A stretch of 64,000 nt of DNA, taken from contig NZ_JAFBBO010000001.1 of NCBI RefSeq assembly GCF_016907235.1, positions 4,340,001 through 4,404,000 on the forward strand, given 5' to 3'. The position numbers and the translations under genes were made by a program. The notes under the pieces were generated by a model. That model had not been told where the DNA came from and did not search any database. It worked only from the letters and a program-made list of their open reading frames with translations. The stretch comes from Oerskovia jenensis (lineage in GTDB: Bacteria; Actinomycetota; Actinomycetes; Actinomycetales; Cellulomonadaceae). Positions 25,176 to 33,823 of this stretch are shown here, in pieces; within the stretch, counting starts at the first letter, position 1; each line of letters opens with the position of its first letter.

Positions 25176-25193
25176 AATGAGAATGCTCTCATT
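25176..25193. promoter_or_regulatory. Perfect palindrome, possible regulator site
   Basis: AATGAGA and TCTCATT form 7-bp arms around ATGC in an AT-rich gap between the carbonic anhydrase terminator and the polymerase gene. Its size and centre are somewhat like Fur/Zur-family boxes, but it does not match a consensus closely enough to name a regulator. Confidence 0.4.
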
Positions 25194-25297
25194 CGGCGGC
25201 CGGATTTCTGGTTCCGTCGTTCAGGAATTGCCGACGATATCCGTGACGTGACGGCGTGCACCGGTGATCACGGTGGGCGGGACGCGGGGCGCCCCGG

Positions 25298-27100
25298 ATG
25301 TCAGACCCTCACGGCAGACTTCGGGGCGTGTACTCGGTCCCGCTCCGCACGTCGTCCGCCGACCCGGTCGTCGTCGACGTCGAGGACCTCGACCCCCACG
25401 GCGGCCGGCTGCACCCCGCCCCACGCCGCACGACCTGGCCGGAGGCCGTCCTCGAGCGCGCCGGTCCCCTGTCCGCGAGCCCCGCGGTGGCCACGACCAC
25501 CCTCGACGCGCCCCAGGCCGCGGTGCCCGCGACCCGCTGGGTCTGGGAAGACACGAACCTCTGGTACCCGGCCGCCCTCGCGGCGGGCGTGCGCGTCGAG
25601 CGCGCGCACGACCTGCGTCTCTCCCGGGCCATCCTGCGGCGTTCGGTCCTCACGTCGGGTACACCGTTGGCGCGCGGGCCGCGCGACGCGTGGGACGACA
25701 TGCTCCCCGTCCCGACGGTCCCCGTGCCGGGGATCGAGCGCCCCGACGCTCTCTTCGACCTCGGCGCCCCCCGGGACGCCTCCCCACCCGACCCCGTCGG
25801 GGAGCTGCGCCGACAGCTCGAGGCGGTCGCGACGTCGTCGGGCCCGGGACAGCTGCGGCTGCTGCTCGCGGCCGAGTCCGCGGGCGCCCTCGTGGCCGCC
25901 GAGATGAGCCACGCCGGGCTGCCCTGGCGCGAGGACCTGCACGACGCGATGCTCACCGGAGCCCTGGGGGCCAGGCCACCGCTCGGCCTGCGCCCCGCAC
26001 GGCTCGAAGCCCTGGCCGAGCGGGTGCGCGCGGCGCTCGACGCGCCCGCGCTCAACCCCGACTCGGCCCCCGAGCTCCTCAAGGCCCTCGAGTACGCGGG
26101 CGTCGGCGTCAAGTCGACCCGCAAGTGGGACCTGGAACGTGTGGACCACCCGGTCGTCGCACCCCTGCTCGAGTACAAGAAGCTCAGCCGCCTGCTGACC
26201 GCCAACGGCTGGAACTGGCTCGACACCTGGGTGCGAGGCGGACGCTTCCGGCCCGAGTACGTCGTCGGGGGGGTCGTGACCGGGCGCTGGGCCGCCAACG
26301 GCGGAGGAGCCCTCCAGCTCCCGCACCAGATCCGCTCGGCCGTGGTCGCAGACCCCGGGTGGACGCTCGTCGTCGCCGACGCGGCGCAGCTCGAACCCCG
26401 GGTGCTCGCGGGGCTCTCGGGGGACCTCGTCATGGCCGAGGCCGGGCGCGGCGGAGACATGTACCAGGGCATCGTCGACGCGGGCGCCGTCGAGACGCGC
26501 GCCCAGGCCAAGATCGGGATGCTCGGCGCCATGTACGGCGGCACCACGGGAGAGAGCGGGCTCATGCTGCCACGGCTCGCCAAGGCGTTCCCGCGCGCGC
26601 TCGACCTCGTCGAGCAGGCCGCACGGGCGGGGGAGCGCGGCGAGATCGTCACCACGCGCCTCGGCCGGAGCTCGCCCCCGCCCGGGTCGGGCTGGGAGGA
26701 GACGCAGGGCAGCGCGTACGACGAGTCCGCGTCGAGCGACGCCCAGTCCCGCGCCCGCAGCCAGACCCGCGCGTGGGGCCGGTTCACCAGGAACTTCGTG
26801 GTGCAGGGCACGGCCGCCGAGTGGGCGCTGTGCTGGATGGCGTCGCTGCGCGGTCGCCTCGCCGCCATGCCTCGGGCCGCGACGCCCGGACGAGCCCCGA
26901 CTCCCTTCGCCGACCAGCCCCACATGGTCTTCTTCCTGCACGACGAGATCATCGTGCACACCCCGGTCGAGCTCGCCGAGCAGGTCGCGGCCGAGATCCG
27001 GGCCGCGGGCACCGAGGCCGGGAAGCTGCTCTTCGGCGACTTCCCGGTCGACTTCCCGCTCACGGTCGCGATCGTCGACGACTACTCGCAGGCGAAGTAG
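25298..27100 (+). CDS. PolA-type DNA polymerase (3'-5' exonuclease/polymerase family)
   Basis: 600-residue protein of the actinobacterial family named bifunctional 3'-5' exonuclease/DNA polymerase, a shortened relative of DNA polymerase I. Polymerase motif A is VADAAQLEPRVLAGLSGD (about residue 362), motif B region AKIGMLGAMYGGTTGESG, and motif C FFLHDEIIVHTP (about 547). The N-terminal 200 residues correspond to the exonuclease position, but I do not see the acidic catalytic residues clearly, so that activity is doubtful. The start is either ATG 25298 or GTG 25328. Probably a repair polymerase. Confidence 0.85.
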   Translation: MSDPHGRLRGVYSVPLRTSSADPVVVDVEDLDPHGGRLHPAPRRTTWPEAVLERAGPLSASPAVATTTLDAPQAAVPATRWVWEDTNLWYPAALAAGVRVERAHDLRLSRAILRRSVLTSGTPLARGPRDAWDDMLPVPTVPVPGIERPDALFDLGAPRDASPPDPVGELRRQLEAVATSSGPGQLRLLLAAESAGALVAAEMSHAGLPWREDLHDAMLTGALGARPPLGLRPARLEALAERVRAALDAPALNPDSAPELLKALEYAGVGVKSTRKWDLERVDHPVVAPLLEYKKLSRLLTANGWNWLDTWVRGGRFRPEYVVGGVVTGRWAANGGGALQLPHQIRSAVVADPGWTLVVADAAQLEPRVLAGLSGDLVMAEAGRGGDMYQGIVDAGAVETRAQAKIGMLGAMYGGTTGESGLMLPRLAKAFPRALDLVEQAARAGERGEIVTTRLGRSSPPPGSGWEETQGSAYDESASSDAQSRARSQTRAWGRFTRNFVVQGTAAEWALCWMASLRGRLAAMPRAATPGRAPTPFADQPHMVFFLHDEIIVHTPVELAEQVAAEIRAAGTEAGKLLFGDFPVDFPLTVAIVDDYSQAK

Positions 27101-27109
27101 CGCTCTCGC

Positions 27110-27538
27110 TCAGGCGGCCCGCGGCTCGCCCCGGTACGTCCCGACCGACCAGAGGTTGCCCTCGGGGTCCGCGAGCACCAGCTCACGGCTGCCGTAGTCG
27201 GTCTCGCGCAGGGGAGTGAGCACCGCGCCGGCGCGCTCCGCCCGGTCTGCGATCTCCTCGATCCCCGTCCCGCTGCCGAGCGCCCCGGCGACCACGTACC
27301 CGCCGAACGTGCCCGGCGGACGTGACCACTCGCCGTCGGGCTTGAACGAGCCCAGCATGATGCCGCCGCCCGGCGGCCAGTCGAGCTGGGCGTGCGCGAC
27401 GCCCCCGTCGCCCGTCATGACCGTGTTGCGTCGGAAGCCCACCACGTCGACGAGGAAGTCGATCAGCCCGGACGCGTCGTGCGCCTGGAGGGTGGGCCAG
27501 ACCTGAGCCGGGGGTGCCTGTGTCGTGTACGTGTCCAT
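27110..27538 (-). CDS. VOC family protein (glyoxalase/bleomycin resistance fold)
   Basis: 142-residue vicinal-oxygen-chelate protein: TLQAHDASGLIDFLVDVVGF at the start and LADPEGNLWSVGTY at the end. Potential metal ligands are the early His in LQAHDA/VAHAQL and the late Glu in DPEGN. Substrate unknown. It begins 4 nt after the AraC regulator gene ends, so the two form an operon. Confidence 0.8.
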   Translation of the reverse strand: MDTYTTQAPPAQVWPTLQAHDASGLIDFLVDVVGFRRNTVMTGDGGVAHAQLDWPPGGGIMLGSFKPDGEWSRPPGTFGGYVVAGALGSGTGIEEIADRAERAGAVLTPLRETDYGSRELVLADPEGNLWSVGTYRGEPRAA

Positions 27539-27542
27539 GAGC

Positions 27543-28394
27543 TCAGCCTGCTCGCGGTGCGCCACCCCCGGCTTGGATGTTTGCGCGCTCCTCGGCGAGC
27601 CACGCCGTCGGGCTCAGGCCCGCGAACGCGTGGAAGTCACGCACCAGGTGGGAGTGGTCGGCGTACCCGGTGCGGGCCGCGACGTCCGCGAGGTGCGGGC
27701 CCGACGGCGACAGGAACCCCGCGCGCACCTCGTCCCTGGCCGCGTCGAACCGGACCAGGCGGCACGCTGCACCGGGGCTCAGACCGAGCTCGGCCGAGAA
27801 GAGCGACGTGAGCTGGCGAGGGCTGAGCCAGACGTGCGCGGCGACGTCGGGCACGGACAACCGGCCGTTGCTGCGCAGGATGTGGCGCCAGGCCTCGGCG
27901 ACCTCGACCCGGACGTGTCCGTGGCCAGGGGTGCGGGCAGTGGCCACGCGACGCAACGCCTCGGCGACGAGCGTGAGTCGCTCGTCCCACGACGCCGTCT
28001 CGCCGACCCGCTCCCGCAGGTCGCGCGAGAGGGGGCCGAGCACGTCGTCGGCGTCAGTCACCATGCCCAGCTCGCGAGGCGGCACGCCGAGCAGCGCGCG
28101 ACTCGCGAGGGGGTCGAGCGCGAGCTGGACGCCCTCCTGGTGCGCGGGCTGATGGATGTAGGCGGGGGACAGGTGCAGCCCCCCGACGAGCGAGGCGTAC
28201 CGGTGCAGCGGCGCGTCACCTGGGCCCGTCGCGGTGGGGACAGGACCGTCGAGGCTGATGACGAACGTCAGCCACGGCGAGGGCAGCCCACGGTGGACCG
28301 AGGGGGCCTCGTCCGTGATCTCGTAGCCCAGGATCGAGCCGACCGCAGACCCCAGTGGTCCGGCCGGGGAGGCGCGCACGTAGTGCTGTCCCAT
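27543..28394 (-). CDS. AraC family transcriptional regulator
   Basis: 283-residue regulator with a C-terminal AraC double helix-turn-helix at about residues 175-275 (LSVPDVAAHVWLSPRQLTSL, LADVAARTGYADHSHLVRDF). The N-terminal part is of the DUF6597-like sensor kind. The ATG at 28394 was chosen over upstream positions because it precedes MGQHYVRASPAGPLG, a typical beginning. It probably controls the VOC gene directly downstream. Confidence 0.85.
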   Translation of the reverse strand: MGQHYVRASPAGPLGSAVGSILGYEITDEAPSVHRGLPSPWLTFVISLDGPVPTATGPGDAPLHRYASLVGGLHLSPAYIHQPAHQEGVQLALDPLASRALLGVPPRELGMVTDADDVLGPLSRDLRERVGETASWDERLTLVAEALRRVATARTPGHGHVRVEVAEAWRHILRSNGRLSVPDVAAHVWLSPRQLTSLFSAELGLSPGAACRLVRFDAARDEVRAGFLSPSGPHLADVAARTGYADHSHLVRDFHAFAGLSPTAWLAEERANIQAGGGAPRAG

Positions 28395-28464
28395 GCCTTC
28401 ACGGTAGGTCCTGGGGGTCGCTCGGCGCGCGTCGTCGCCGGCCCGCGGCGGATAGCCTGGACCC

Positions 28465-29358
28465 GTGACCGCACACCCCACGCTCGCCGACGTCGTCCGG
28501 ACCCTCGAGGCGCTCTACCCGCCGTCGACCGCGGAGGGGTGGGACGCCGTCGGGCTCGTCACCGGGGACCCGGCCCAGCCCGTGCGCAAGATCCTCTTCG
28601 CTGTCGACCCCGTCGCGACCGTCGCCGACGAGGCGATCGAGTGGGGTGCCGACCTCATCGTGACCCACCACCCGCTCTTCCTGCGGCCCGTGCACTCGAT
28701 CGCCGCGACCACGTTCAAGGGCTACCTCGTGCACCGCCTCGTGCGGGCAGGGATCGGGCTGTACGTCGCGCACACCAACGCGGACGCCGCACCGCGCGGG
28801 GTCGCCGACGCGCTCGCGGACGCGATCGGCCTCGTGGACCGGACCCCGCTCGTCCCGGCGTCCGGATCCGGGGCTGCCGGGCCCGACGGCGCCACGCACC
28901 TCGTGGAGACCGGCATCGGTCGTGTGGGCCGCATCGAGGAGCCGACGACGTTGCGCGCCTTCGCCGAGCGCGTCGCCGCAGCCCTGCCCGCGACCGAGCA
29001 AGGAGTGCGCGTCGCGGGCGACCTTGACGCGACCGTGAGCACCGCGGCCGTCGTCGGCGGCTCGGGGGACTCGCTGTTCGACGCCGTCCGCAGCGCGGGG
29101 GCCGACGTCTACGTCACCGCGGACCTGCGCCACCACCCCGCCTCCGAGCTGCGCGAGCGCGCGGAGTTCGAGGCGGGCGAGGCGGGCGGGCCGTTCCTCG
29201 TGGACGTCGCGCACTTCGCGAGCGAATGGCCCTGGCTGCGCTACGCGGCCGCCGACCTGACGGAACGGCTCGCAGATGCGGGTACGGTGGAGACCCGCGT
29301 GAGCGTCCGCCGGACCGACCCCTGGACCGCCCGGATCGGCTCCGCGCCCCGCGCCTGA
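28465..29358 (+). CDS. Nif3-like dinuclear metal-centre protein
   Basis: 297-residue NIF3/YbgI family protein, hexameric with two metal ions per subunit; annotated elsewhere as GTP cyclohydrolase 1 type 2 homologue, though activity is unproven. Metal-binding motifs: DLIVTHHPLF (two His), YVAHTNAD, and near the end FLVDVAHFASEW (His and Glu). The GTG start lies 70 nt from the divergent AraC gene. It leads the conserved nif3/zinc-ribbon gene pair. Confidence 0.92.
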   Translation: MTAHPTLADVVRTLEALYPPSTAEGWDAVGLVTGDPAQPVRKILFAVDPVATVADEAIEWGADLIVTHHPLFLRPVHSIAATTFKGYLVHRLVRAGIGLYVAHTNADAAPRGVADALADAIGLVDRTPLVPASGSGAAGPDGATHLVETGIGRVGRIEEPTTLRAFAERVAAALPATEQGVRVAGDLDATVSTAAVVGGSGDSLFDAVRSAGADVYVTADLRHHPASELRERAEFEAGEAGGPFLVDVAHFASEWPWLRYAAADLTERLADAGTVETRVSVRRTDPWTARIGSAPRA

Positions 29359-29396
29359 CCCGGCGCCCCACAACTGCATCGAAAGGAACGCACCCT

Positions 29397-30131
29397 GTGA
29401 GCACTGCACCCCCCGAGGACCAGCGACGACTGCTGGAGGTCCAGGCACTCGACACCCGCCTGCAGCAGCTCACGCACAAGCGCGCCTCCCTGCCCTCGAT
29501 CGCCCGCATCGCGGAGCTCGACGCGCAGATCTCCGACCTCAGCACCTCGCTCGTCGCCTCGCGCACCGCCGTGAGCGACCTCAAGCGCGAGCTCACCAAG
29601 GCCGAGGGAGACGTCGAGCAGGTCCGCAACCGTGCGACCCGTGACCAGACCCGCCTCGACTCGGGCCAGGTCGGCGCCAAGGACGCCCAGGCGCTCGTCG
29701 GTGAGCTCGAGTCGCTGTCCCGCCGCCAGGAGGTCCTCGAGGAGATCGAGCTCGGTGTCATGGAGCGCCTCGAGGCCCACGAGGAGGCGCTCGCCAAGCT
29801 CGACTCCGCCAACGACGAGCTCGTCGCCGCCAAGCGAGAGGTCGAGGCCGAGCGCGACGCGCAGCTCGCCGAGATCGACGCCGAGGTCGCGACCGTGAGC
29901 GCCGCACGGGCCAAGGCCGCCGACGGGATCGACGCCGGCCTCGTCACGCTCTACGACCGCCTGCGCAACCAGCTCGGCGGCCTGGGCGCCGCAGTGCTCA
30001 ACGGCCGCCGCTGCGAGGGCTGCCGACTCGAGCTCAACCCGTCCGACGTCGCCGCGATCAAGGCCAAGGCGCCCGAGCAGGTCGCGCGTTGCGAGGAGTG
30101 CTCCCGCATCCTGGTGCGGCTCGACGCCTGA
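29397..30131 (+). CDS. Coiled-coil protein with C4 zinc ribbon
   Basis: 244-residue protein: a long coiled coil (about 10-190; repeated Leu/Glu/Lys heptads) followed by a C4 zinc ribbon with CEGCRLEL and CEECSRIL. This family (Rv2229c-like) is almost always between nif3 and the RNase H/phosphatase gene in actinobacteria. Function is unknown, perhaps nucleic-acid binding. The GTG has AAAGGA upstream. Confidence 0.9.
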   Translation: MSTAPPEDQRRLLEVQALDTRLQQLTHKRASLPSIARIAELDAQISDLSTSLVASRTAVSDLKRELTKAEGDVEQVRNRATRDQTRLDSGQVGAKDAQALVGELESLSRRQEVLEEIELGVMERLEAHEEALAKLDSANDELVAAKREVEAERDAQLAEIDAEVATVSAARAKAADGIDAGLVTLYDRLRNQLGGLGAAVLNGRRCEGCRLELNPSDVAAIKAKAPEQVARCEECSRILVRLDA

Positions 30132-30148
30132 CGTCGACCTTCCGTGGC

Positions 30149-30188
30149 CCGAGGCCCTGCCCCCGACTGTCCGGGGGTGGGGCCTCGG
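30149..30188. terminator. Strong hairpin terminator
   Basis: CCGAGGCCCTGCCCCCG pairs with CGGGGGTGGGGCCTCGG across ACTGTC, 17 nt after the zinc-ribbon gene. A second palindrome, AGCCCCC-CTT-GGGGGCT at 30203-30219, follows closely. Confidence 0.85.
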
Positions 30189-30595
30189 TTGCTCTCCGGC
30201 ACAGCCCCCCTTGGGGGCTAGCGGGTGTCGAGAACGGGGTTGAGGCCGTCTCGGGGCGGTTGGCGGCCTCAAGGTCGTGGTCGAAGGCGGGGAAGGTCGT
30301 GGTCGTGCCCGGTCTCGGGTTCGAGGGTCTTGGCGCCGAGCATGCGGTTGGCGTCGGGTTTCGGCCCGACAGGGACGTCAACCGCATGGTCGGGCGACGG
30401 TAGCCGCATGTTCGGCTCGTGCCCGGTGCCCGGGTGCCGGGCGTGGTCCGGCTGCGGGGTGCCGGTGCCGGTGCGGGTGGGGGCGGTTGTCCACAGCCTG
30501 GGACGAGGGGTTCCGGTGGGGTGGTTTGACCCGTTAGGTTCCTTGGAGGTGGGGGCGGTGTGGCCCTGTGCCGGGTACCTACCGAGGGGGCAGGG
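30189..30595. other. Gene-free stretch with dispersed repeat
   Basis: About 400 bases with no recognisable protein in any frame. It holds a short palindrome at 30203-30219 and one copy of the 22-nt repeat described separately at 30224-30245, whose TTGAGGCCG arm can pair with CGGCCTCAA downstream. The promoter of the lipoprotein gene should lie toward the right end. Confidence 0.5.
30224..30245 (+). repeat. 22-nt dispersed repeat, copy 1
   Basis: GGTGTCGAGAACGGGGTTGA continued by GG. It matches 33802-33823 at 21 of 22 positions in the same orientation. Each copy forms the left arm of an imperfect hairpin. The pair flanks a 3.5-kb segment holding the lipoprotein, PKD and RNase H genes. Confidence 0.75.
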
Positions 30596-31294
30596 ATGGG
30601 TTCGCAGGGGTTGGTCGGGCGTGGTCGAGGGCGTGCCATGGGGTTCGTGGGCGGGGTTGGTCCGGGAAGCGGTCGTGCTTCCGCTGCAGGTGCACGACGG
30701 CGTAGGGGTGCGCTGGTGGTGGTGGTCGCGGTGCTCGCCGGCCTGGTGGCAGGGTGTTCTTCGCCTGGGCCGGCGGTCGAGTCTTCGGCGCCGGTGGTGA
30801 GTGAGGAGCCGAGCCCGACCCCGAACCCGACGCCGACTCCGACTCCGACGGGGCCGGTCAAGCCCGAGCGGCCGGCGGACATGGACCGTACCGACGAGGT
30901 CGGGGCGGCTGCGGCGGCGACGTACTTCCTGGAGCTGTACCCGTATGTCATGGCGACCGGTGACCTGACGGAGTGGGAGCAGGTCTCGTTGAGGGAGACA
31001 TGCGAATTCTGTAGTGCCGTACTCGACCATGTTGCTGGGTACGTATCGGCCGGTAACCAGTATCTGGGCGGTGCAGTCACGGTCGAAGTCCTCGAGGTTT
31101 ACCCCTTGGACACTCTCTATGCTGGCTACCCCGTAGATGTTCGGGTACAACAAGCCAGCTCTACCGTGGTTTCGCCCACCGGTGCGGTGTTGGAGGAGAC
31201 GGCTGCGGAGGACTCAGTGCTGCGCGCCGAACTGATCCACGACGGAGAGAAGTGGCGTCTTGCTGGCGTGTCCACTGACGTGACCGCTTCATGA
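30596..31294 (+). CDS. Lipoprotein, DUF6318-like
   Basis: 232-residue predicted lipoprotein: hydrophobic signal ALVVVVAVLAGLVAGCSSPG with lipobox Cys near residue 53, a Pro/Thr linker (PTPNPTPTPTPTGPVKPERP) and a conserved globular domain (AAATYFLELYPYVMATGDLT, ETCEFCSAVLDHVAGYVSAG) resembling DUF6318. The unusually long positively charged N-terminus suggests the start may be the ATG at 30638; ATG 30596 has GAGGGGGCAGGG before it. Codon use is less GC-biased than in neighbours toward its 3' half. It overlaps the next gene (ATGA). Confidence 0.75.
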   Translation: MGSQGLVGRGRGRAMGFVGGVGPGSGRASAAGARRRRGALVVVVAVLAGLVAGCSSPGPAVESSAPVVSEEPSPTPNPTPTPTPTGPVKPERPADMDRTDEVGAAAAATYFLELYPYVMATGDLTEWEQVSLRETCEFCSAVLDHVAGYVSAGNQYLGGAVTVEVLEVYPLDTLYAGYPVDVRVQQASSTVVSPTGAVLEETAAEDSVLRAELIHDGEKWRLAGVSTDVTAS

Positions 31295-32181
31295 GGGGGC
31301 TACGGCACCTTGTGATTGCCGCCCTCGCACTGGTGATCGTGAACGCGACTGCGGTCGTTGCGGCAGCGGCAAGCATCTCCGGTGACGCCGAGGACGACTC
31401 CGTCGTTCTGAGAGCGACTGATGTCTCGGCTGATGGGTCGGCGCATCGGCCGCGGAATGCGGATGGTTCGCCGGCGTCGGAGGAGTATCGGCGGATGCCC
31501 GCGTCGGTCTGTTTCACCGATGACTTCCCGACGACCAAGGGGCAGGTGGGGGCGTGCAGGGCGGGGGAGCGTGAGGGGGCGTTGGCGGTCACGTGTGAGG
31601 CGGGTCAGGTCGCGTTGGACCCGATCTTCAAGCAGACCTGGGTCAACAACCCTGATGGCACGATCAGCGATCTGTCGCGGTGGGAGCTGCAGGACCCGGC
31701 TGACCCGGGTGACTGTCTGACCGCGGTCGACCTGGCGCCGTTGGTCGAGGCCGAGTTCCAGCGTCTGACGATCGCTCCGTCCCCGATCACGATCCAGCCG
31801 CCGGACGGGTGGACCCTGGTCAACGTCGACACGATCACCTACACCAGCCCGGCCCCGCAGGTGTTCGCGACCACGTTGCTGGGTATCCCGGTCACGATCG
31901 AGGCCACCCCGGCGACGTACACGTGGGACTACGACGACGGCACCGCCGCGCGCACCACGACCGACCCTGGTGCGCCCTATCCCGAGCACACCGTCGCCCA
32001 CGTCTACGCCCAGGAAGCGACCGCGACCATCACGTTGGGCACGACCTGGCACGGGCGCTTCCAGATCACGGGCACCACCACCTGGACCCCCATCACCGGC
32101 ACCGCCACGACCACCACCACCGCCCCACCCCTGACCATCCACGAAGCCCGCTCCCGCCTCGTCACCGAACCCCTCGACTGA
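31291..32181 (+). CDS. Secreted PKD-domain protein
   Basis: 296-residue exported protein: signal peptide GLRHLVIAALALVIVNATAV, then an unrecognised middle part with few Cys (VCFTDD, VGACRAG, VTCEAG, GDCLTA), then a PKD-like beta domain (TYTWDYDDGTAARTTTDPG, HVYAQEATATITLGTTWHGR) and a Thr-rich tail. Coupled to the lipoprotein gene by an ATGA overlap; such pairs recur in Cellulomonas-like genomes. The role is unknown, probably at the cell surface. Confidence 0.75.
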   Translation: MRGLRHLVIAALALVIVNATAVVAAAASISGDAEDDSVVLRATDVSADGSAHRPRNADGSPASEEYRRMPASVCFTDDFPTTKGQVGACRAGEREGALAVTCEAGQVALDPIFKQTWVNNPDGTISDLSRWELQDPADPGDCLTAVDLAPLVEAEFQRLTIAPSPITIQPPDGWTLVNVDTITYTSPAPQVFATTLLGIPVTIEATPATYTWDYDDGTAARTTTDPGAPYPEHTVAHVYAQEATATITLGTTWHGRFQITGTTTWTPITGTATTTTTAPPLTIHEARSRLVTEPLD

Positions 32182-32182
32182 C

Positions 32183-32238
32183 GAGATGCTGCTCGTTGTC
32201 GCCCGGTCGCACCCACGAGCGACAACGAACAGCATCTC
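32183..32238. terminator. Long hairpin after the PKD gene
   Basis: A 20-base arm (GAGATGCTGCTCGTTGTCGC) and its reverse complement with one mismatch enclose a 16-nt loop, starting 1 nt after the PKD stop codon. No U tract follows. Confidence 0.75.
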
Positions 32239-32413
32239 GGTGCCTGCCATCGACCCGGCCAGCCAGTCGCCGCAGGAGGTGCCATCAACGCCGTCGGTTC
32301 GACGCCAGCAGCCCGCGCGAGGAACACTGAGGCGACCGCTCGGTGCGGGCCCCGGCCATGAACTGTGACGCAGCTGGGGTCCGGACAGCGACGTTCGCCC
32401 GGGACGGACGACC

Positions 32414-32506
32414 GGACAGACCGGCCGGACAGACCGACCGGCCGGGCACACCGACCGGCCGGGCACCGACCGGCCGGGCACACCGACCGGCCGGGCACAC
32501 CGATCG
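32414..32506 (+). repeat. GC-rich tandem repeat, about 17-bp unit
   Basis: About five to six imperfect copies of GGGCACACCGACCGGCC (one copy is 15 bp, the first two read GGACAGACCG...). The array ends about 40 nt before the RNase H start codon and fills the presumed promoter/leader region. Copy number may vary among strains. Confidence 0.85.
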
Positions 32507-32546
32507 AGCGGATCGACAGGACGATGGCAGACGTGGAGGACGAGGA

Positions 32547-33776
32547 ATGGGCAGGACGTTGATCGTCGAGGCGGACGGCGGATCGCGCGGAAACCCCGGA
32601 CCAGCGGGCTACGGCGCGCTCGTCCGCGACGCCGCGACGGGAGCAGTGCTGGCCGAGCGAGCCCGCTACCTCGGCATCGTGTCGAACAACGTCGCCGAGT
32701 ACTCGGGGCTCGTCGCGGGGCTCGACGCCGCGCGGAAGATCGACCCCGAGGCGCGCGTGGTCGTGCGCATGGACTCCAAGCTCGTCGTCGAGCAGATGTC
32801 GGGGCGCTGGAAGATCAAGCACGAGGACATGCGGCGGCTCGCGGCCGAGGCGGCCCAGGTGCTGCCACCGTCTCAGGTCACGTACGAGTGGGTGCCGCGG
32901 GCCGACAACTCCGATGCGGACGCCCTCGCGAACCAGGTCATGGACTCGCGCGGCGAGATCGCCCACGACTACCAGGCGGCCGACATCACACCTGTGACCG
33001 ACCAGGTGCAGGCAAACACGGACCCGGCATTCGAGGAGCCGGCCGACGCGAGCGGTGCGCCCGGCGCCGTCGCCGCTGGCCCTGGTTTCGACACGCCGAC
33101 CCGCCCCTCGGGCGCCCGTGCCCGGTTCGACGGCGCCGAGCCGCTGACCGTCGTCCTGGTCCGGCACGGCCAGACGCCGCTCACGGTCGCGGGTGCCTAC
33201 TCGGGTTCCTCGGTGCCGGGCCCGTCGCTCACGGCGCGGGGTCGGGTCCAGGCTGCCCAGGCGGCCGACCTGATCTACCGCATCGGCCGGGACCGCTGGA
33301 CGGACCTGCCGAAGCCGACCGAGATCGTGGCGTCCCCCATGGTTCGGGCGCAGGAGACCGCGCGGGCCGTGAGCCGCCGACTGGGACTGCACGTCCGCAC
33401 CGACGAACGGTTCGCCGAGGTCCACTTCGGCGAGTGGGAGGGGCTGACGGCCGGGCAGATCGCCGAGCGCTGGGACGGGCATCCCGAGCAGTGGCTCGTC
33501 TCGGGCACCGAGGTCGCGCCGGGCGGGGAGTCGATGGCCGACGTGGGCGACCGCGTCTGGGCAGGGCTGCAGGATCTTCTCGCGCAGGGCACCGGCCGGA
33601 CCGTGGTCGTGGTGGGTCACGCGGTGCAGGTGCGCGCCGCCGTCGGGCGGGCGATCGAGGCGCCGCCCTCGCGATGGGCGGGCTTCAGGGTGCCGCCGGG
33701 GTCGGTGAGCATCGTGCGGTTGTGGGCCGACGGGACCACCGAGCTGACCGTCGTCGGGTGCCCGAGCGAACCCTGA
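32547..33776 (+). CDS. Bifunctional RNase H / acid phosphatase
   Basis: 409-residue two-domain protein. Residues 1-135 are RNase HI-like (IVEADGGSRGNPGPAGYGAL, EYSGLVAGLDAA, RMDSKLVVEQM, DADALAN: the D-E-D-D catalytic set). Residues 195-409 are a histidine phosphatase (VVLVRHGQTPLT, FAEVHFGEWEG, VVVVGHAVQVRA), related to alpha-ribazole phosphatase. The mycobacterial homologue Rv2228c has the same fusion. The ATG at 32547 has GGAGGACGAGGA upstream. It normally follows the zinc-ribbon gene directly; here 2.4 kb intervenes. Confidence 0.93.
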   Translation: MGRTLIVEADGGSRGNPGPAGYGALVRDAATGAVLAERARYLGIVSNNVAEYSGLVAGLDAARKIDPEARVVVRMDSKLVVEQMSGRWKIKHEDMRRLAAEAAQVLPPSQVTYEWVPRADNSDADALANQVMDSRGEIAHDYQAADITPVTDQVQANTDPAFEEPADASGAPGAVAAGPGFDTPTRPSGARARFDGAEPLTVVLVRHGQTPLTVAGAYSGSSVPGPSLTARGRVQAAQAADLIYRIGRDRWTDLPKPTEIVASPMVRAQETARAVSRRLGLHVRTDERFAEVHFGEWEGLTAGQIAERWDGHPEQWLVSGTEVAPGGESMADVGDRVWAGLQDLLAQGTGRTVVVVGHAVQVRAAVGRAIEAPPSRWAGFRVPPGSVSIVRLWADGTTELTVVGCPSEP

Positions 33777-33801
33777 GCCCGCCGCTCGCCAGTGCGCGCC
33801 C

Positions 33802-33823
33802 GGTGCCGAGAACGGGGTTGAGG
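33802..33823 (+). repeat. 22-nt dispersed repeat, copy 2
   Basis: GGTGCCGAGAACGGGGTTGA continued by GG. See copy 1 at 30224-30245. Here the GAACGGGGTTGAGGTCG arm pairs with CGACCTCCACCTCGTTC (15 of 17 positions) to form a hairpin ending near 33857, after the RNase H gene. Confidence 0.75.

Noticed and set aside
25176-25193. Zur or Fur box assignment
   Set aside because: Even-length palindrome with only partial agreement to either consensus; kept as an unnamed dyad.
30269-31153. Minus-strand frame opposite the lipoprotein gene, considered as an HNH/DUF222-like remnant
   Set aside because: No HNH residues found; composition is that of a shadow frame, while the plus strand encodes a clear lipoprotein.
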